From NCBI RefSeq assembly GCF_001898175.1, contig NZ_MKTH01000001.1:1-50934 (forward strand): a stretch of DNA of 50,934 nt, in the 5' to 3' direction. The notes beneath the pieces were generated by a model, which was given only the letters and a program-made list of their open reading frames with translations, made no database searches and was not told the DNA's origin. The stretch's first letter is position 1. Every line of letters starts with the position of its first letter. A program made the translations under genes and the position numbers. Below are positions 32,994 through 41,443 of this stretch, one piece after another. The stretch is from Cellulomonas sp. 73-92 (GTDB taxonomy: Bacteria; Actinomycetota; Actinomycetes; Actinomycetales; Cellulomonadaceae).

Positions 32994-33401
32994 ATGACCG
33001 ACCAGCTGCAGGCCGCCACCACGGCGAGCGCCCCGAGCGTGCGGCGTGGACCGCTGCGCACGGTGTGGACCGCGATGAGCGGCGCGACCGGCGTCGTGGT
33101 CGGCCTGGCACCCCATGTCCTGCACCACATCGGCCCGCTGGTCGGCACCGCACTGGTGGCCGGCGCCGGCGGCACCGCCCTGTTCGGCGTCCTTGGGCTG
33201 GCGGCCTCGGTGCCGATGCTGCTCAAGCTGCACCGCCGGTTCGGCTCCTGGTGGGCGCCCGGCGTAGCGCTGGCCGTGTTCGTCGCGGCGTTCGTCGTGT
33301 CCACCACCGTCCTCGGCCCGCTGATCCGCGGCGAGGACAACGCCCCGACACCCGCCCCGGGACAGGTCCAGCTGCCCGCCGGGCACGACCAGCACCACTG
33401 A
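32994..33401 (+). CDS. Membrane protein with His-His motif, unknown
   Basis: 135 residues. ATG 32994 has GGAGG six bases upstream. Four hydrophobic segments: AMSGATGVVVGLAPHVLHHI, GPLVGTALVAGAGGTALFGV, LGLAASVPMLLKL, and ALAVFVAAFVVSTTVLGPLI; the tail has HDQHH. The HVLHHIGPL motif and terminal His cluster could bind metal. It is the first gene after operator D and is missing from the equivalent cassette at 12 kb. No assigned function known to me. Confidence 0.8.
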   Translation: MTDQLQAATTASAPSVRRGPLRTVWTAMSGATGVVVGLAPHVLHHIGPLVGTALVAGAGGTALFGVLGLAASVPMLLKLHRRFGSWWAPGVALAVFVAAFVVSTTVLGPLIRGEDNAPTPAPGQVQLPAGHDQHH

Positions 33402-33434
33402 CCCGCTGACCCACTGACCGAAAGCTGAACCCCT

Positions 33435-33707
33435 ATGGCAACGCCACACGCTCCCGCACCGAAGATCAACATCACCCGGACCGAACGCGTCGCCCGGGTC
33501 GTCGTCGGGGCCGCCGGCATCGTCGGCGGGGTGCTGCTGCTGGCCGGCGCCCACGCCGCCGTGGCGGTGGTGTTCGAGGTGCTGCTCGTGCTGGCCGGCC
33601 TCGATCTGCTGGTCACTGGCGCCCGGGGGCACTGCCCGCTGTACGCCAAGCTCGGCTACCTGCCGGCCTCCCTGGCCCACTCGGTACCAGGACGGGCCAC
33701 CCGATGA
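33435..33707 (+). CDS. DUF2892 (YgaP-like) membrane protein (second copy)
   Basis: 90 residues; NITRTERVARVVVGAAGIVG, two hydrophobic helices and GHCPLYAKLGYLPASLAHS, the same layout as the protein at 12202. Strong similarity along the full length shows a cassette duplication. Its stop overlaps the next start. Unknown function, probably linked to the Cys-containing end near the membrane. Confidence 0.85.
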   Translation: MATPHAPAPKINITRTERVARVVVGAAGIVGGVLLLAGAHAAVAVVFEVLLVLAGLDLLVTGARGHCPLYAKLGYLPASLAHSVPGRATR

Positions 33708-33988
33708 CGCCACAGGACCCGTCGGCCGAGCGGCGCGACCCGACGAACGGGCAGGCCCCGACCACCTCCCCGGTCACCGGCCACCATCACCCGCCCGTCG
33801 ACCAGCCGTCCAGCCAGGGCTCGCACCACGGGCACCGGTGGATGATGCTGGCGTGCTGCGTGCCGATGCTCGTGATCGTCGCCGTGCTGCTGGCCACCGG
33901 CACCGCGGGCACCGGGGCGATCGTCTTCGCGGTCGCCTGCGTGGGCATCATGACCGTGATGATGCTGGTCATGCCCCGTGGCCACTAG
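33704..33988 (+). CDS. Small Cys-Cys membrane protein (second copy)
   Basis: 94 residues, paralogue of 12471. Polar N-terminus, then SHHGHRWMMLACCVPMLVIV and a second helix VGIMTVMMLVMPRGH. The Met-Met/Cys-Cys helix entry is fully conserved between copies while the N-terminal half is variable, so the membrane part is the functional unit. The next gene starts inside it (GTG 33978). Confidence 0.8.
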   Translation: MTPQDPSAERRDPTNGQAPTTSPVTGHHHPPVDQPSSQGSHHGHRWMMLACCVPMLVIVAVLLATGTAGTGAIVFAVACVGIMTVMMLVMPRGH

Positions 33989-35006
33989 CCCCTCGACTGC
34001 AGTGATCCCCACCTCGCCGACCGGTCCCGGCCGGCGCCCCAAGACCGGGCGGATGGTGTGGGTGACGCTGGTCTGGGGGGCCTGCTTCGTGGTCATCGGC
34101 TGGGGACTGCCCGACGCCCCGGTGCTGTGGTTCGCCGCGTTGCGGGCGCTGCTGGCCGGGGTCGCGCTGGTCGCCCTGGGCGGCGTGCAGCATCGCCCGC
34201 TGCCCCCCGACTCCCGCTCCTGGGCGCTGATCGCCGTCTTCGGGCTCGTCGACGTGACCGCCGGCCTGGGCGCCATGTTCGCCGGCGCAGCCGGCGCCGC
34301 CAAGGGCACCGCGGCGGTGCTGGCCAACGCCCAGCCGCTGCTGATCGTGCTGCCGGCCTGGTGGTTCTACCGGGAACGCCCCACCCGCGCGACGACCGCC
34401 GCCCTCATCCTGGGCTTCGCCGGTCTGGGCCTGGTCGCCTCCGCCGACGGCACCAGCTCAGGCCCCTGGCTGTCCCTGGGCGCAGCCGCCGCGGCCGCCG
34501 GCGGCACGCTGCTGGCCCGCCGGCTGCGTCACGTCGACGTCCTGGTGGCCAGCGGATGGCACCTGCTGTTGGGCGGGGTCGTGCTGGCAGCCTGGGCCAG
34601 CGCCACCGAAGGCATGCCCCACATCCGCTGGAGCCCGTCGTTCATCGCCGCCCTGGCGTTCCTCGCCCTGGCCGGCACCGCAGCAACCTCCGTGGCATGG
34701 TTCACCGAAGCCCGCCGCGCACGCCTTGACCAGCTGACCGCCTGGACATTCCTGGTCCCCGTCGTCGGCCTGGGCCTGGCCGCCGCGCTGCTGGGCGAGC
34801 GACCCACCGGGCGCACACTCGCCGGGCTGGGCGCGGTGCTGGTGGCCCTCTGGCTCACCCAACGCCCCCGGCGCACGCCCGCCCCGCCCGCGAACCCAGC
34901 CCGCCGATCCGCGCCGGACGTCGCCGGCAACACCGCCGTGCCCACGGCCCGCCCGGCCGGCCCCATCCGAACAGTCGGCGACCTTCGAGTCCAGGACGTG
35001 ACATGA
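33978..35006 (+). CDS. EamA/DMT-family transporter
   Basis: 342 residues with ten hydrophobic segments in two similar halves, the pattern of drug/metabolite transporters (EamA). Visible: LVWGACFVVIGWGLPDAPVL, AAKGTAAVLANAQPLLIVLP, WWFYRERPT, then LTAWTFLVPVVGLGLAAALL and GERPTGRTLAGLGAVL. Start GTG 33978 overlaps the previous gene by 11 bases and the stop overlaps the M23 gene (ATGA). Substrate unknown; position in the operator-D operon suggests metabolite or metal-complex export under stress. Confidence 0.85.
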   Translation: MATSPSTAVIPTSPTGPGRRPKTGRMVWVTLVWGACFVVIGWGLPDAPVLWFAALRALLAGVALVALGGVQHRPLPPDSRSWALIAVFGLVDVTAGLGAMFAGAAGAAKGTAAVLANAQPLLIVLPAWWFYRERPTRATTAALILGFAGLGLVASADGTSSGPWLSLGAAAAAAGGTLLARRLRHVDVLVASGWHLLLGGVVLAAWASATEGMPHIRWSPSFIAALAFLALAGTAATSVAWFTEARRARLDQLTAWTFLVPVVGLGLAAALLGERPTGRTLAGLGAVLVALWLTQRPRRTPAPPANPARRSAPDVAGNTAVPTARPAGPIRTVGDLRVQDVT

Positions 35007-36313
35007 CCGCCACCTTCCGGCTGACCGCGATCCTGCTCGCCGGCGGGCTGCTGCTCGGGGCGAGCACCGGGCCCGCCGCCGCCGACGACGACCTAGCCCA
35101 CAAACGCTCCCAGCTGCAGTCCCAGCTGGCCGCCACAGCCCAGCAACGCGACGACCTGGAGTCCGCGCTGGAGGACCTGTCCGGCGAGCTGGCACAGACG
35201 CAAGCCGACCTGCAGGCCGTTCAGCAGCAGATCCCCGCCGCCCAGACCCGGCTCGCCGACGACGGCGCGGCACTCGACAACGCGCTGCGCGCCCAGCAGC
35301 AGATCGCCGACCAGCTCGACGACGCCCAACGCCGGCAGGCCCAGATCACCGCACAGGCCGCCGATGACGCCGCCACCCTGCAACAGCTGCGCCAAGCGAT
35401 TGCGGCCACGGCCCGGACCGCCTACCGGGACGCCGGCGGCCTGTTTACCCTGTCGCTGCTGCTGGACGCCAGCAGCAGCGACGACTTCGTCGACGCCTAC
35501 GCGACGGCGGCCACCGCCCAACGCATCCAAGCCCAAGCCTTCGAAAGGCTGCGCCAGGCGCAAGCCGACGCCGCCAGCCAGACCGCCCGCCTGGGCGCGG
35601 TGCGCCGCACCATCACCGAGCTGAAGCAGCAAGCCGACCAGAAGGTCGCCCAGGCCGACCAGGCCCGCGCCGACGCCGCCGCCGCCAAGGTCCGGCTCGA
35701 CGACCTCCAGCGGGAGGAACAGGCCAAGGAAGCGACCGTCCGGGGCCAGATGACCGAGGCACAGCGGCAGGTCGACGCGGCCGACGCGTCGACCGCCGCG
35801 ATGCAGACTCAGCTCAAGCAGGTCATCGACGCCCAGCGGCAGGAGGTCGCCGCCAAGAAGTCCACCGCCGCCCCCGGGACCGCGATCGCCGGCGCGCTGT
35901 TCGCCAACCCGACCGCCACCAGCCCGATGTACGTCACCAGCGAGTACGGGATGCGCCTGCAGCCGATCCTGAAGATCTGGCGACTGCATGCCGGCATCGA
36001 CCTGCGGGACTACTGCAACCAACCCGTCTACGCCGGCCGGGACGGCACCGTCGTGTGGGCCAAGTACCTGTCCGGATACGGCAACCAGGTGATGGTCGAC
36101 CACGGCTGGGTCGACTCGTCGTCGTTGATGTCCAGCTACAGCCACCTCAACAAGTCCGTGGTGGCGCCAGGCCAGCAGGTCAAGGCCGGCCAGGTCGTGG
36201 GGTACGCCGGGCAGACCGGCGGCGTCTCGACCGGGTGCCACCTGCACTTCGAGGTGTACGTCAACGGTGCGACCGTCAACCCGCGCGCCTCTCTCGGCCT
36301 GCCTCCCGCGTAG
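35003..36313 (+). CDS. Secreted M23 peptidase with coiled coil (EnvC/NlpD type)
   Basis: 436 residues. Signal peptide (TAILLAGGLLLGASTGPAAA), then about 270 residues of coiled coil rich in Gln/Ala, then the LytM/M23 domain: SEYGMRLQPI, LHAGIDLRDYC, SGYGNQVMVDHG, GCHLHFEVYVNG. Zinc ligands HxxxD and HLH are intact, so it may be an active peptidoglycan endopeptidase. Similar proteins act with cell-wall hydrolases. Together with the carboxypeptidase at 21502 it points to wall remodelling within this regulon. Last gene of the operon started at 32994. Confidence 0.9.
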   Translation: MTATFRLTAILLAGGLLLGASTGPAAADDDLAHKRSQLQSQLAATAQQRDDLESALEDLSGELAQTQADLQAVQQQIPAAQTRLADDGAALDNALRAQQQIADQLDDAQRRQAQITAQAADDAATLQQLRQAIAATARTAYRDAGGLFTLSLLLDASSSDDFVDAYATAATAQRIQAQAFERLRQAQADAASQTARLGAVRRTITELKQQADQKVAQADQARADAAAAKVRLDDLQREEQAKEATVRGQMTEAQRQVDAADASTAAMQTQLKQVIDAQRQEVAAKKSTAAPGTAIAGALFANPTATSPMYVTSEYGMRLQPILKIWRLHAGIDLRDYCNQPVYAGRDGTVVWAKYLSGYGNQVMVDHGWVDSSSLMSSYSHLNKSVVAPGQQVKAGQVVGYAGQTGGVSTGCHLHFEVYVNGATVNPRASLGLPPA

Positions 36314-36334
36314 GGGCGGGTGTTTAGTCCCCGC

Positions 36335-37096
36335 TCACAGAGGGTGCAGCAGTCGGCGCACGAACTGTCGGGTGCGTTCCTGGCGTGGGTCGCCGAGCAC
36401 CTGGCTCGGTGGTCCGAGCTCGGCTACGCGGCCGGCGTCGACGAACGCGACCTGGTGGGCCACGTCCCGGGCGAACTGCAGCTCGTGGGTGACGACCACC
36501 ATCGTCCAGCCCTCCTCGGCCAGGTCCCGCATCAGCCTCAGGACGTCGCCGACGAGCTCGGGGTCCAGTGCGGAGGTCGGCTCGTCGAACAGCAGTAGCT
36601 GGGGGCGCAGCGCGAGCGCCCGCAGGATGCCGACGCGCTGCTGTTCGCCGCCGGACAGCTGATGAGGGTAGGCGCCGCGTCGGTCGGCCAGTCCGACCCG
36701 GTTCAGGAGGGTCAGCGCTTCGGCTTCGACCTGGGCGCGGGGGCGGTGCTGGACGACCTGGGGGCCTTCGGTGATGTTGTCCAGGACGGTCTTGTGGGGG
36801 AACAGGTTGTGGTGCTGGAAGACCATCGCCGAGCGGTCCCGCAGCCGACTCAACGCGGCAGGGGACGGGCGGGCCGTGAAGTCGACCGTCACGTCGGCGA
36901 TCTGCACCGTGCCAGCCTCGGGAATCTCCAGGCCGTTCAGGCACCGCAGCAGCGTTGTCTTGCCGGACCCGGACGAGCCGATGACCGCCAGCACCTGCCC
37001 TTCGGCCACGTTCAGGTCGACCGAGGTGAGCACCTGCCGTGCCGCGAAGCCCTTGGTTAGGTCGCGCACGCGCAGCAGCGAGTCAGTGGGCGACAT
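36335..37096 (-). CDS. Amino-acid ABC transporter ATP-binding protein (cystine type)
   Basis: 253 residues. Walker A GSSGSGKTTLLRCLNGLE, Q-loop FQHHNLFPHKT, signature LSGGEQQRVGI, Walker B LLLFDEPTSALDPE and the H-loop VVTHELQFARD are all present. The LRCLNGLE and HNLFPHKT patterns belong to the polar amino acid (GlnQ/TcyC) group. It overlaps the permease start by 14 bases. The leader peptide upstream of the operon points to cystine or cysteine as substrate. Confidence 0.93.
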   Translation of the reverse strand: MSPTDSLLRVRDLTKGFAARQVLTSVDLNVAEGQVLAVIGSSGSGKTTLLRCLNGLEIPEAGTVQIADVTVDFTARPSPAALSRLRDRSAMVFQHHNLFPHKTVLDNITEGPQVVQHRPRAQVEAEALTLLNRVGLADRRGAYPHQLSGGEQQRVGILRALALRPQLLLFDEPTSALDPELVGDVLRLMRDLAEEGWTMVVVTHELQFARDVAHQVAFVDAGRVAELGPPSQVLGDPRQERTRQFVRRLLHPL

Positions 37097-37751
37097 AGCG
37101 GTCCAATCGTCTCTCCAGCCGGGTCTGCCCGACCGACAGCGCCAGGCAGATCACCCAGTACACGAGGGCTGCCTCCAGGTACAGGAGCATGAACTGCTGG
37201 CTGAACGCGGCGACCTGCTGGGCGCGTCGGAACAGCTCGGTGACCAAGATCAGCGAGGCCAGTGAGGTGTCCTTGACCAGGGCGATGAACGTGTTGGACA
37301 GCGGCGGGACCGAGACCCGTGCGGCCTGCGGCAGCACGATGCGGGTCAGGGACTGCCGGTGCGACATGCCGATGACGTGGGCGGCCTCCCACTGGCCCTT
37401 GGGCACCGACAGGATCGCGGCGCGCACGATCTCGGCGCCGTAGCCGCCGACGTTCAGCGAGAACGCGATGATCGCCGACGGCCACGGGTCGATCACCAGG
37501 CCGAGGGACGGCAGGCCGTAGAACACCACGAACAGCTGGACCAGCAGCGGGGTGCCGCGGATCACCGACACGTACGCCCGCCCCGCCCCGGACAGCACCC
37601 GGTGACGTGACAGGCGGGCCAGGGCGACGCCGACCGCCACGAGCATGCCGGCGGCGAACGAGACGATCGCCAGTGGCACGGTGCCGCGCACCGCGCCGAG
37701 CACGATCGGTCCCAGCGATCGGGCGGCCAGGTCCCAGTCGACCGGGGGCAT
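37083..37751 (-). CDS. Amino-acid ABC transporter permease
   Basis: 222 residues, five to six membrane helices. The HisM-type EAA region is visible (EAAHVIGMSHRQSLTRIVLP), preceded by VIRGTPLLVQLFVVFYGLPS, typical of polar amino acid permeases including the cystine system. As the only permease it would form a homodimer. Start is GTG or ATG near 37751, 11 bases after the binding-protein stop. Confidence 0.92.
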   Translation of the reverse strand: MPPVDWDLAARSLGPIVLGAVRGTVPLAIVSFAAGMLVAVGVALARLSRHRVLSGAGRAYVSVIRGTPLLVQLFVVFYGLPSLGLVIDPWPSAIIAFSLNVGGYGAEIVRAAILSVPKGQWEAAHVIGMSHRQSLTRIVLPQAARVSVPPLSNTFIALVKDTSLASLILVTELFRRAQQVAAFSQQFMLLYLEAALVYWVICLALSVGQTRLERRLDRYVAH

Positions 37752-37762
37752 CGACGCGCCCG

Positions 37763-38596
37763 CTAGTGGGAGACGTCCTCGCCGAAGAACTCCGTGGAGA
37801 TCCGGGCGAGGGTGCCGTCAGCGGCCAGCGCGTTCAGCGCCTGGTCGACCGCATCCGTCAGGCTGGTGTCGGACTTGCGGAAGGCGAACGCGGACAGGGA
37901 CTTCTCGTCGGTCTGGGCGGCGATCTTCAGCCCGGCCGCGCCGGTCTGCTTCTTGTAGTCCAGGAACGTCAACTTGTCGTTGATGGTGGCGTCCACCCGC
38001 TTCTGCTGTAGCAGCGCGACCGCCTGTGCCCACCCCTCGACCCCCTGCACGTTCGCCCCGGAGCTCTGGGCCAGGGAGTACCAGTTGCTGGTCAGCGACT
38101 GGGCGGTCGTCTTGCCGGCCAGGGACGCGAACGAGGTGATCGAGTCCTCGTCGTCGCGCACCACGATCACCCCGGTGGACACGGTGTAGGGGCTGGAGAA
38201 CAGGTAGGTCTGCTGCCGTTTGGGGGTGATGGACACCTGGTTGGCGATCATGTCGAACCGGCTCGCCTCCAGGCCGGCGAAGATCGCGTCCCACTGCGTC
38301 TCCTCGAACCGGACGTCGACGCCGAGCTGCTTGCCGACCGCACGCGCGACCTCCACGTCATAGCCGGTCAGGTCACCCGACCCGTCCGCGTGGTAGGAGA
38401 ACGGCCGGTACGTGCCCTCGGTGCCGACGACCAGAACGCCGGCAGCTTGGACCCTGGCCAACGACTGGTCGGCTCCGGTGGTGGTGGTGGCGGCGGCGGT
38501 CGGAGCCACGCCCGCCGCCCCGCCGGCGCAGGCAGCCAGCACCAAGGCGGCACCGGCGGCAAGGGCAGCCGAGACGAGCAGACGTCGAGAAGTCAT
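37763..38596 (-). CDS. Solute-binding lipoprotein of the cystine-type ABC importer
   Basis: 277 residues from ATG 38596 (AAAGG upstream). Lipobox LVLAACAGG marks a lipoprotein. The SBP_bac_3 domain reads VGTEGTYRPFSYHADGSGDL, TGYDVEVARAVGKQLGVDV, FDMIANQVSITPKR and KSLSAFAFRKSD. WDAIFAGLEASRFDMIANQV is close to cystine and cysteine binders of Gram-positives. The leader at 38754-38849 supports control by cysteine supply. The exact ligand is inferred. Confidence 0.9.
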   Translation of the reverse strand: MTSRRLLVSAALAAGAALVLAACAGGAAGVAPTAAATTTTGADQSLARVQAAGVLVVGTEGTYRPFSYHADGSGDLTGYDVEVARAVGKQLGVDVRFEETQWDAIFAGLEASRFDMIANQVSITPKRQQTYLFSSPYTVSTGVIVVRDDEDSITSFASLAGKTTAQSLTSNWYSLAQSSGANVQGVEGWAQAVALLQQKRVDATINDKLTFLDYKKQTGAAGLKIAAQTDEKSLSAFAFRKSDTSLTDAVDQALNALAADGTLARISTEFFGEDVSH

Positions 38597-38753
38597 GAAC
38601 GTGCCTTTCAAGCAGGACAGAACGGAAGGGGAGAGGCAGGCGCGGTCGGCACACGCTTCGGCACTCAGGCGTGGGCCAGGCGTGCAGGGTGAGGGTGTAC
38701 GCCCCGTCAGCTGCCACCGGAGCGCAACGCTGCGCCCACGGCGGGCCGGGTGG

Positions 38754-38849
38754 TCAACAGCAGCGCAGAGGAAGGCGACGACAACACCGCGTCGCGCTCG
38801 CGGCGTTCGCGGGCATCGTCGGGGTGGAGGTCACGCGCACGACGTCCAT
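38754..38849 (-). CDS. Poly-cysteine leader peptide (regulatory uORF)
   Basis: A 31-codon frame from ATG 38849 to TGA 38754, 157 bases upstream of the importer. It ends ATRCCRRLPLRCC, two Cys-Cys pairs, the last right at the stop. Cys-rich short frames upstream of sulfur genes are known cysteine attenuators in actinobacteria (described in mycobacteria). An internal ATG at 38816 is an alternative start. Between the frame and the gene lies GCGCAGCGTTGCGC, a small hairpin, consistent with alternative RNA folding. Low cysteine would stall ribosomes at the Cys pairs and open expression. Confidence 0.7.
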   Translation of the reverse strand: MDVVRVTSTPTMPANAASATRCCRRLPLRCC

Positions 38850-38902
38850 GCAACCACAAGGCTGAGGGGACCCACGACGCCGCAGCCGTCCCCGAGCGGA
38901 AT

Positions 38903-38955
38903 CTTGATCGAGTCTTCATCACCACGGTCGCCGGCGGCTTCATCAAACCTTCGTC
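38903..38955 (+). promoter_or_regulatory. Double operator (sites I1 and I2)
   Basis: Site I1 at 38903-38920 reads CTTGATCGAGTCTTCATC; site I2 at 38938-38955 reads CTTCATCAAACCTTCGTC. The two are 35 bases apart, and a further half site CTTCACC starts at 38972. This is the only tandem pair in the window. It heads the gene at 39044. Confidence 0.78.
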
Positions 38956-39043
38956 GCCACCGGCATCGGACCTTCACCCGGGGGGCACCAGCATCGGGGG
39001 GCGGCCGCAGAACCACTGCAGCACCCGGGCGGCGGAGACGACG

Positions 39044-39244
39044 ATGATGGGCTGGCTGGGATGGGGTGTCCCCACGATGTGGATCGGCATGGGCCTGTTC
39101 TGGGTCCTGCTGATCGCTGCGATCGTGTGGCTGGTCGTCGAGATCGACCGGCCCAAGCACTCCCACCAGCCGCCGACCCCGGCGAACGGCTTCGTGCCCG
39201 GCGGGCCGATCGGCGGATCGCCGCTGGAGGTACTGACCTCGTGA
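39044..39244 (+). CDS. Small membrane protein, SHOCT-less relative
   Basis: 66 residues starting with two ATGs (39044). MMGWLGWGVPTMWIGMGLFW is one helix rich in Met and Trp, matching the N-terminus of the SHOCT proteins at 44339 and 45472 (MMGWYG...GMGLFW). The SHOCT segment is absent and replaced by a Pro/Gly-rich tail (PPTPANGFVPGGPIGG). The strong double operator suggests it is well induced. Function unknown; Met-rich helix may contact copper. Confidence 0.75.
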   Translation: MMGWLGWGVPTMWIGMGLFWVLLIAAIVWLVVEIDRPKHSHQPPTPANGFVPGGPIGGSPLEVLTS

Positions 39245-39722
39245 CGGCGGTCTGGTGCGACAAAGCCGACGGTACCGGCGCGACCTGGGCAGCACAGGCG
39301 GTCCGTTCACGGCGACGCCTCCGCTGGGGGCGGCCCGGGGCGCTGATCTGTTCGACGGTCACCGGCACGAGCACACGGGGCCGACGCCCCGATGAAGACC
39401 AGCGCAGTACAGCCGAGCCGGCCCGGCGGGCCACGGCGCACCCTGCCCAGGTGTGCGAGAGGGCTTGTCTAGTGCGGTGCCGTCGCCGACGCTGTCGGCC
39501 CTGCGTGTCGGGGACTGAATCCCACGATCCTGTCAGTGAGCTCGTCGGCCACTGGGGCGGGTCGCTGCCGGTGCGAGGCGACGCCGTGGGCGGTGCCGAA
39601 CAGCCAGGCGGCCGTCCGCCGGAGCGCCGAGATCGCGGGCGCGACGTCTGACGCCGTGACCCGCCCAGGTGGCCCTCATCGAGCACGGATGGTGGTCCAC
39701 GCCGTGGGCGGGGGCACGGCGC
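39245..39722. other. Gap of about 480 bases; weak terminator of the NRAMP gene at its end
   Basis: No gene recognised: the frames are Arg-rich and carry no motif. At 39701-39720 GCCGTG pairs with CACGGC around an eight-base loop, just past the NRAMP stop on the minus strand; this could be its terminator. Confidence 0.4.
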
Positions 39723-41015
39723 CTATGGCACCAGCGCCTCGACCGCGGTCACCAGGCCGAGGACGATGACCAGTCCGGTCAGCGTGTAGGTCGTGGCCTG
39801 GCGAACCCCGCGCATGCGGTACTCGGCGGGCAGCGCCCGGCGTTCCAGAAGGAGCAGGAAGCCCAGCACCACCGGCAGCAGGATGGCGTTCATGACCTCA
39901 ACGTCCAAGGACAGCCCGACCAGGTTGGGGATCAGCAGCGCCATTAGTGCACCGGCGAGGATCGCGGCCAGCGCGAGGGCGTAGAAGCCCTTGGCCTGCC
40001 GGGGTGAGTCGTTCAGGCTGTGCCGCAGGTCCAGCACCTCGGCCATGCCCCAGGCCCCCGCCAGGGAGGCCACGAGTGCGGCCACCGTCGCTGCGCCGAG
40101 CATCCCGAGCCCGAACAGGAGAGCCGCACTGCGTTGTCCGAGGAACGGTGTCAGCGCGGCGGCGATCTGGCCGACGCTCTGCAGGTTCGCGCCGGGGCGG
40201 GTGGCGCCGATGGTGGTGGCCACCGCGACGAGGACCGCGATCATGACGACCTGCGTGGCAACAGCGCCCAGGGCCGTGTTCCGGCGCGCCGAGCGCAGCA
40301 CCGTGTTGACGTCGCGGCCGTGCCTGCCCTTGTCGATGACGGCCTCCTGCTGGTAGAAGACCATCCACGGCATGATCACGGCTCCCACGTTGGCCGCGAG
40401 CAGCATCAAGAACTGGCTGTTCGTTTGCACCGGATGAATCAGGCCGCTCCACAGCGCGGCGGGCGCTGGCCGGGCGAGCAGGGCCGCGGGGATGAACAGC
40501 AGCTCGAGCGCGCCGATCGCGATGCCGACCGTTTCGATGCGCCGGTACCGCCCGAGCAGGATCAGCACCGCCAGGGCCACCGCCGGAACCATGATCGACA
40601 CGAGCCGGGGCACGCCCACCATGGCGCCGACGCCTGCCAGTCCGGCGAACTCGGTGACCAGGGCTCCCAGGCAAGCCAGGAAGAGGGTGCCTGCCGACAG
40701 CAGGGCCCACCGGGCGCCGAAGGTGCGACGGATCAGTGCGCCGTGGCCTTGGCCGGTCAGCAGTCCCAGCCGGGCCGTGATCTCTTGCACCAGATACAGC
40801 ACGGGGATCAGCACGATCTGCGCCAGGATCAGCTGGTAGCCGTAGCGCGCCCCGGACTGAGCCGCAGTGACGAGACTGCCGGCGTCGGTGTCGGCGAGCA
40901 TGACCATCAGGCCAGGACCGAGCAACACCCCCAGCCACCGGAGGCGTCGACGCCGCGCAGCCGGCGCCGGGACTGGGCGTGCCGCAGTCTCCACTTCGAC
41001 CGAACGAAGACTCAT
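39723..41015 (-). CDS. NRAMP-family divalent metal transporter, divergent
   Basis: 430 residues with about 11 helices. TM1 reads MLADTDAGSLVTAAQSGARY, where classical NRAMP proteins have DPGN; the first Asp and following Gly are recognisable. TM6 reads IMPWMVFYQQEAVIDKG, in place of the usual MPH. Between TM6 and TM7 a DVNTVLRSARRNT loop fits the family. The changed TM1 and TM6 residues line the metal site, so selectivity may differ from Mn/Fe. A DtxR-like box stands before the gene, supporting control by iron or manganese. Confidence 0.85.
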   Translation of the reverse strand: MSLRSVEVETAARPVPAPAARRRRLRWLGVLLGPGLMVMLADTDAGSLVTAAQSGARYGYQLILAQIVLIPVLYLVQEITARLGLLTGQGHGALIRRTFGARWALLSAGTLFLACLGALVTEFAGLAGVGAMVGVPRLVSIMVPAVALAVLILLGRYRRIETVGIAIGALELLFIPAALLARPAPAALWSGLIHPVQTNSQFLMLLAANVGAVIMPWMVFYQQEAVIDKGRHGRDVNTVLRSARRNTALGAVATQVVMIAVLVAVATTIGATRPGANLQSVGQIAAALTPFLGQRSAALLFGLGMLGAATVAALVASLAGAWGMAEVLDLRHSLNDSPRQAKGFYALALAAILAGALMALLIPNLVGLSLDVEVMNAILLPVVLGFLLLLERRALPAEYRMRGVRQATTYTLTGLVIVLGLVTAVEALVP

Positions 41016-41036
41016 GGACCGCGCCCGTCTCTCGAC

Positions 41037-41055
41037 TTAGCCGAGGCTTGCCTTA
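41037..41055 (-). promoter_or_regulatory. DtxR/IdeR/MntR-like box before the NRAMP gene
   Basis: Minus strand TAAGGCAAGCCTCGGCTAA, 19 bases, agrees with the iron-box consensus TWAGGTTAGSCTWACCTWA at 14 of 19 positions, with both TAAGG/CTAA ends and the centre intact. It lies 22 bases before the ATG, where a repressor would block transcription. Confidence 0.6.
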
Positions 41056-41443
41056 CTAGCCAGGCCAGGTTGCCAGTCCGACGCCGGCCGTTGGAGGACT
41101 TAAGACCCGCTGGCGGCACCGGCTCCAAGGCGTGGGCCCGGGCCTTTTCGTGGACGCCACGCGGACGTGGAACCGAGCCGCGGCGCATCGCCGGTGAGCC
41201 GAGGCACCGAACTGGGCCGGATGGCGACTGCAGTTCGGGACGCGGACGGCGTTCGCGGCCGTCAGCACGATCCTCAGAACGGGTCGCGGAAGCCGACGAG
41301 GGTGCGGGCGACCTCATTGGCCCCCCTAGGGGCGCTTGGCGCCGACTTGCGCGCAGTTGGGAGCCGCGCCGACCGGCCCCCGCCACCCGCAGGTGTCGCG
41401 CGTGATCACATCTGCTTTCAGCAGTCGCGCCCGAATCGGTGCG
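41056..41443. other. Gap, no gene recognised
   Basis: Divergent spacer between the NRAMP promoter and the carboxypeptidase fragment. Frames are GC-rich chance products; one reads into the fragment at 41444 without any homology before it. Confidence 0.45.

Noticed and set aside
40020..41405. A 461-residue plus-strand frame opposite the NRAMP gene
   Set aside because: Gln/His/Asp-rich shadow; the minus strand encodes a complete NRAMP-type protein.
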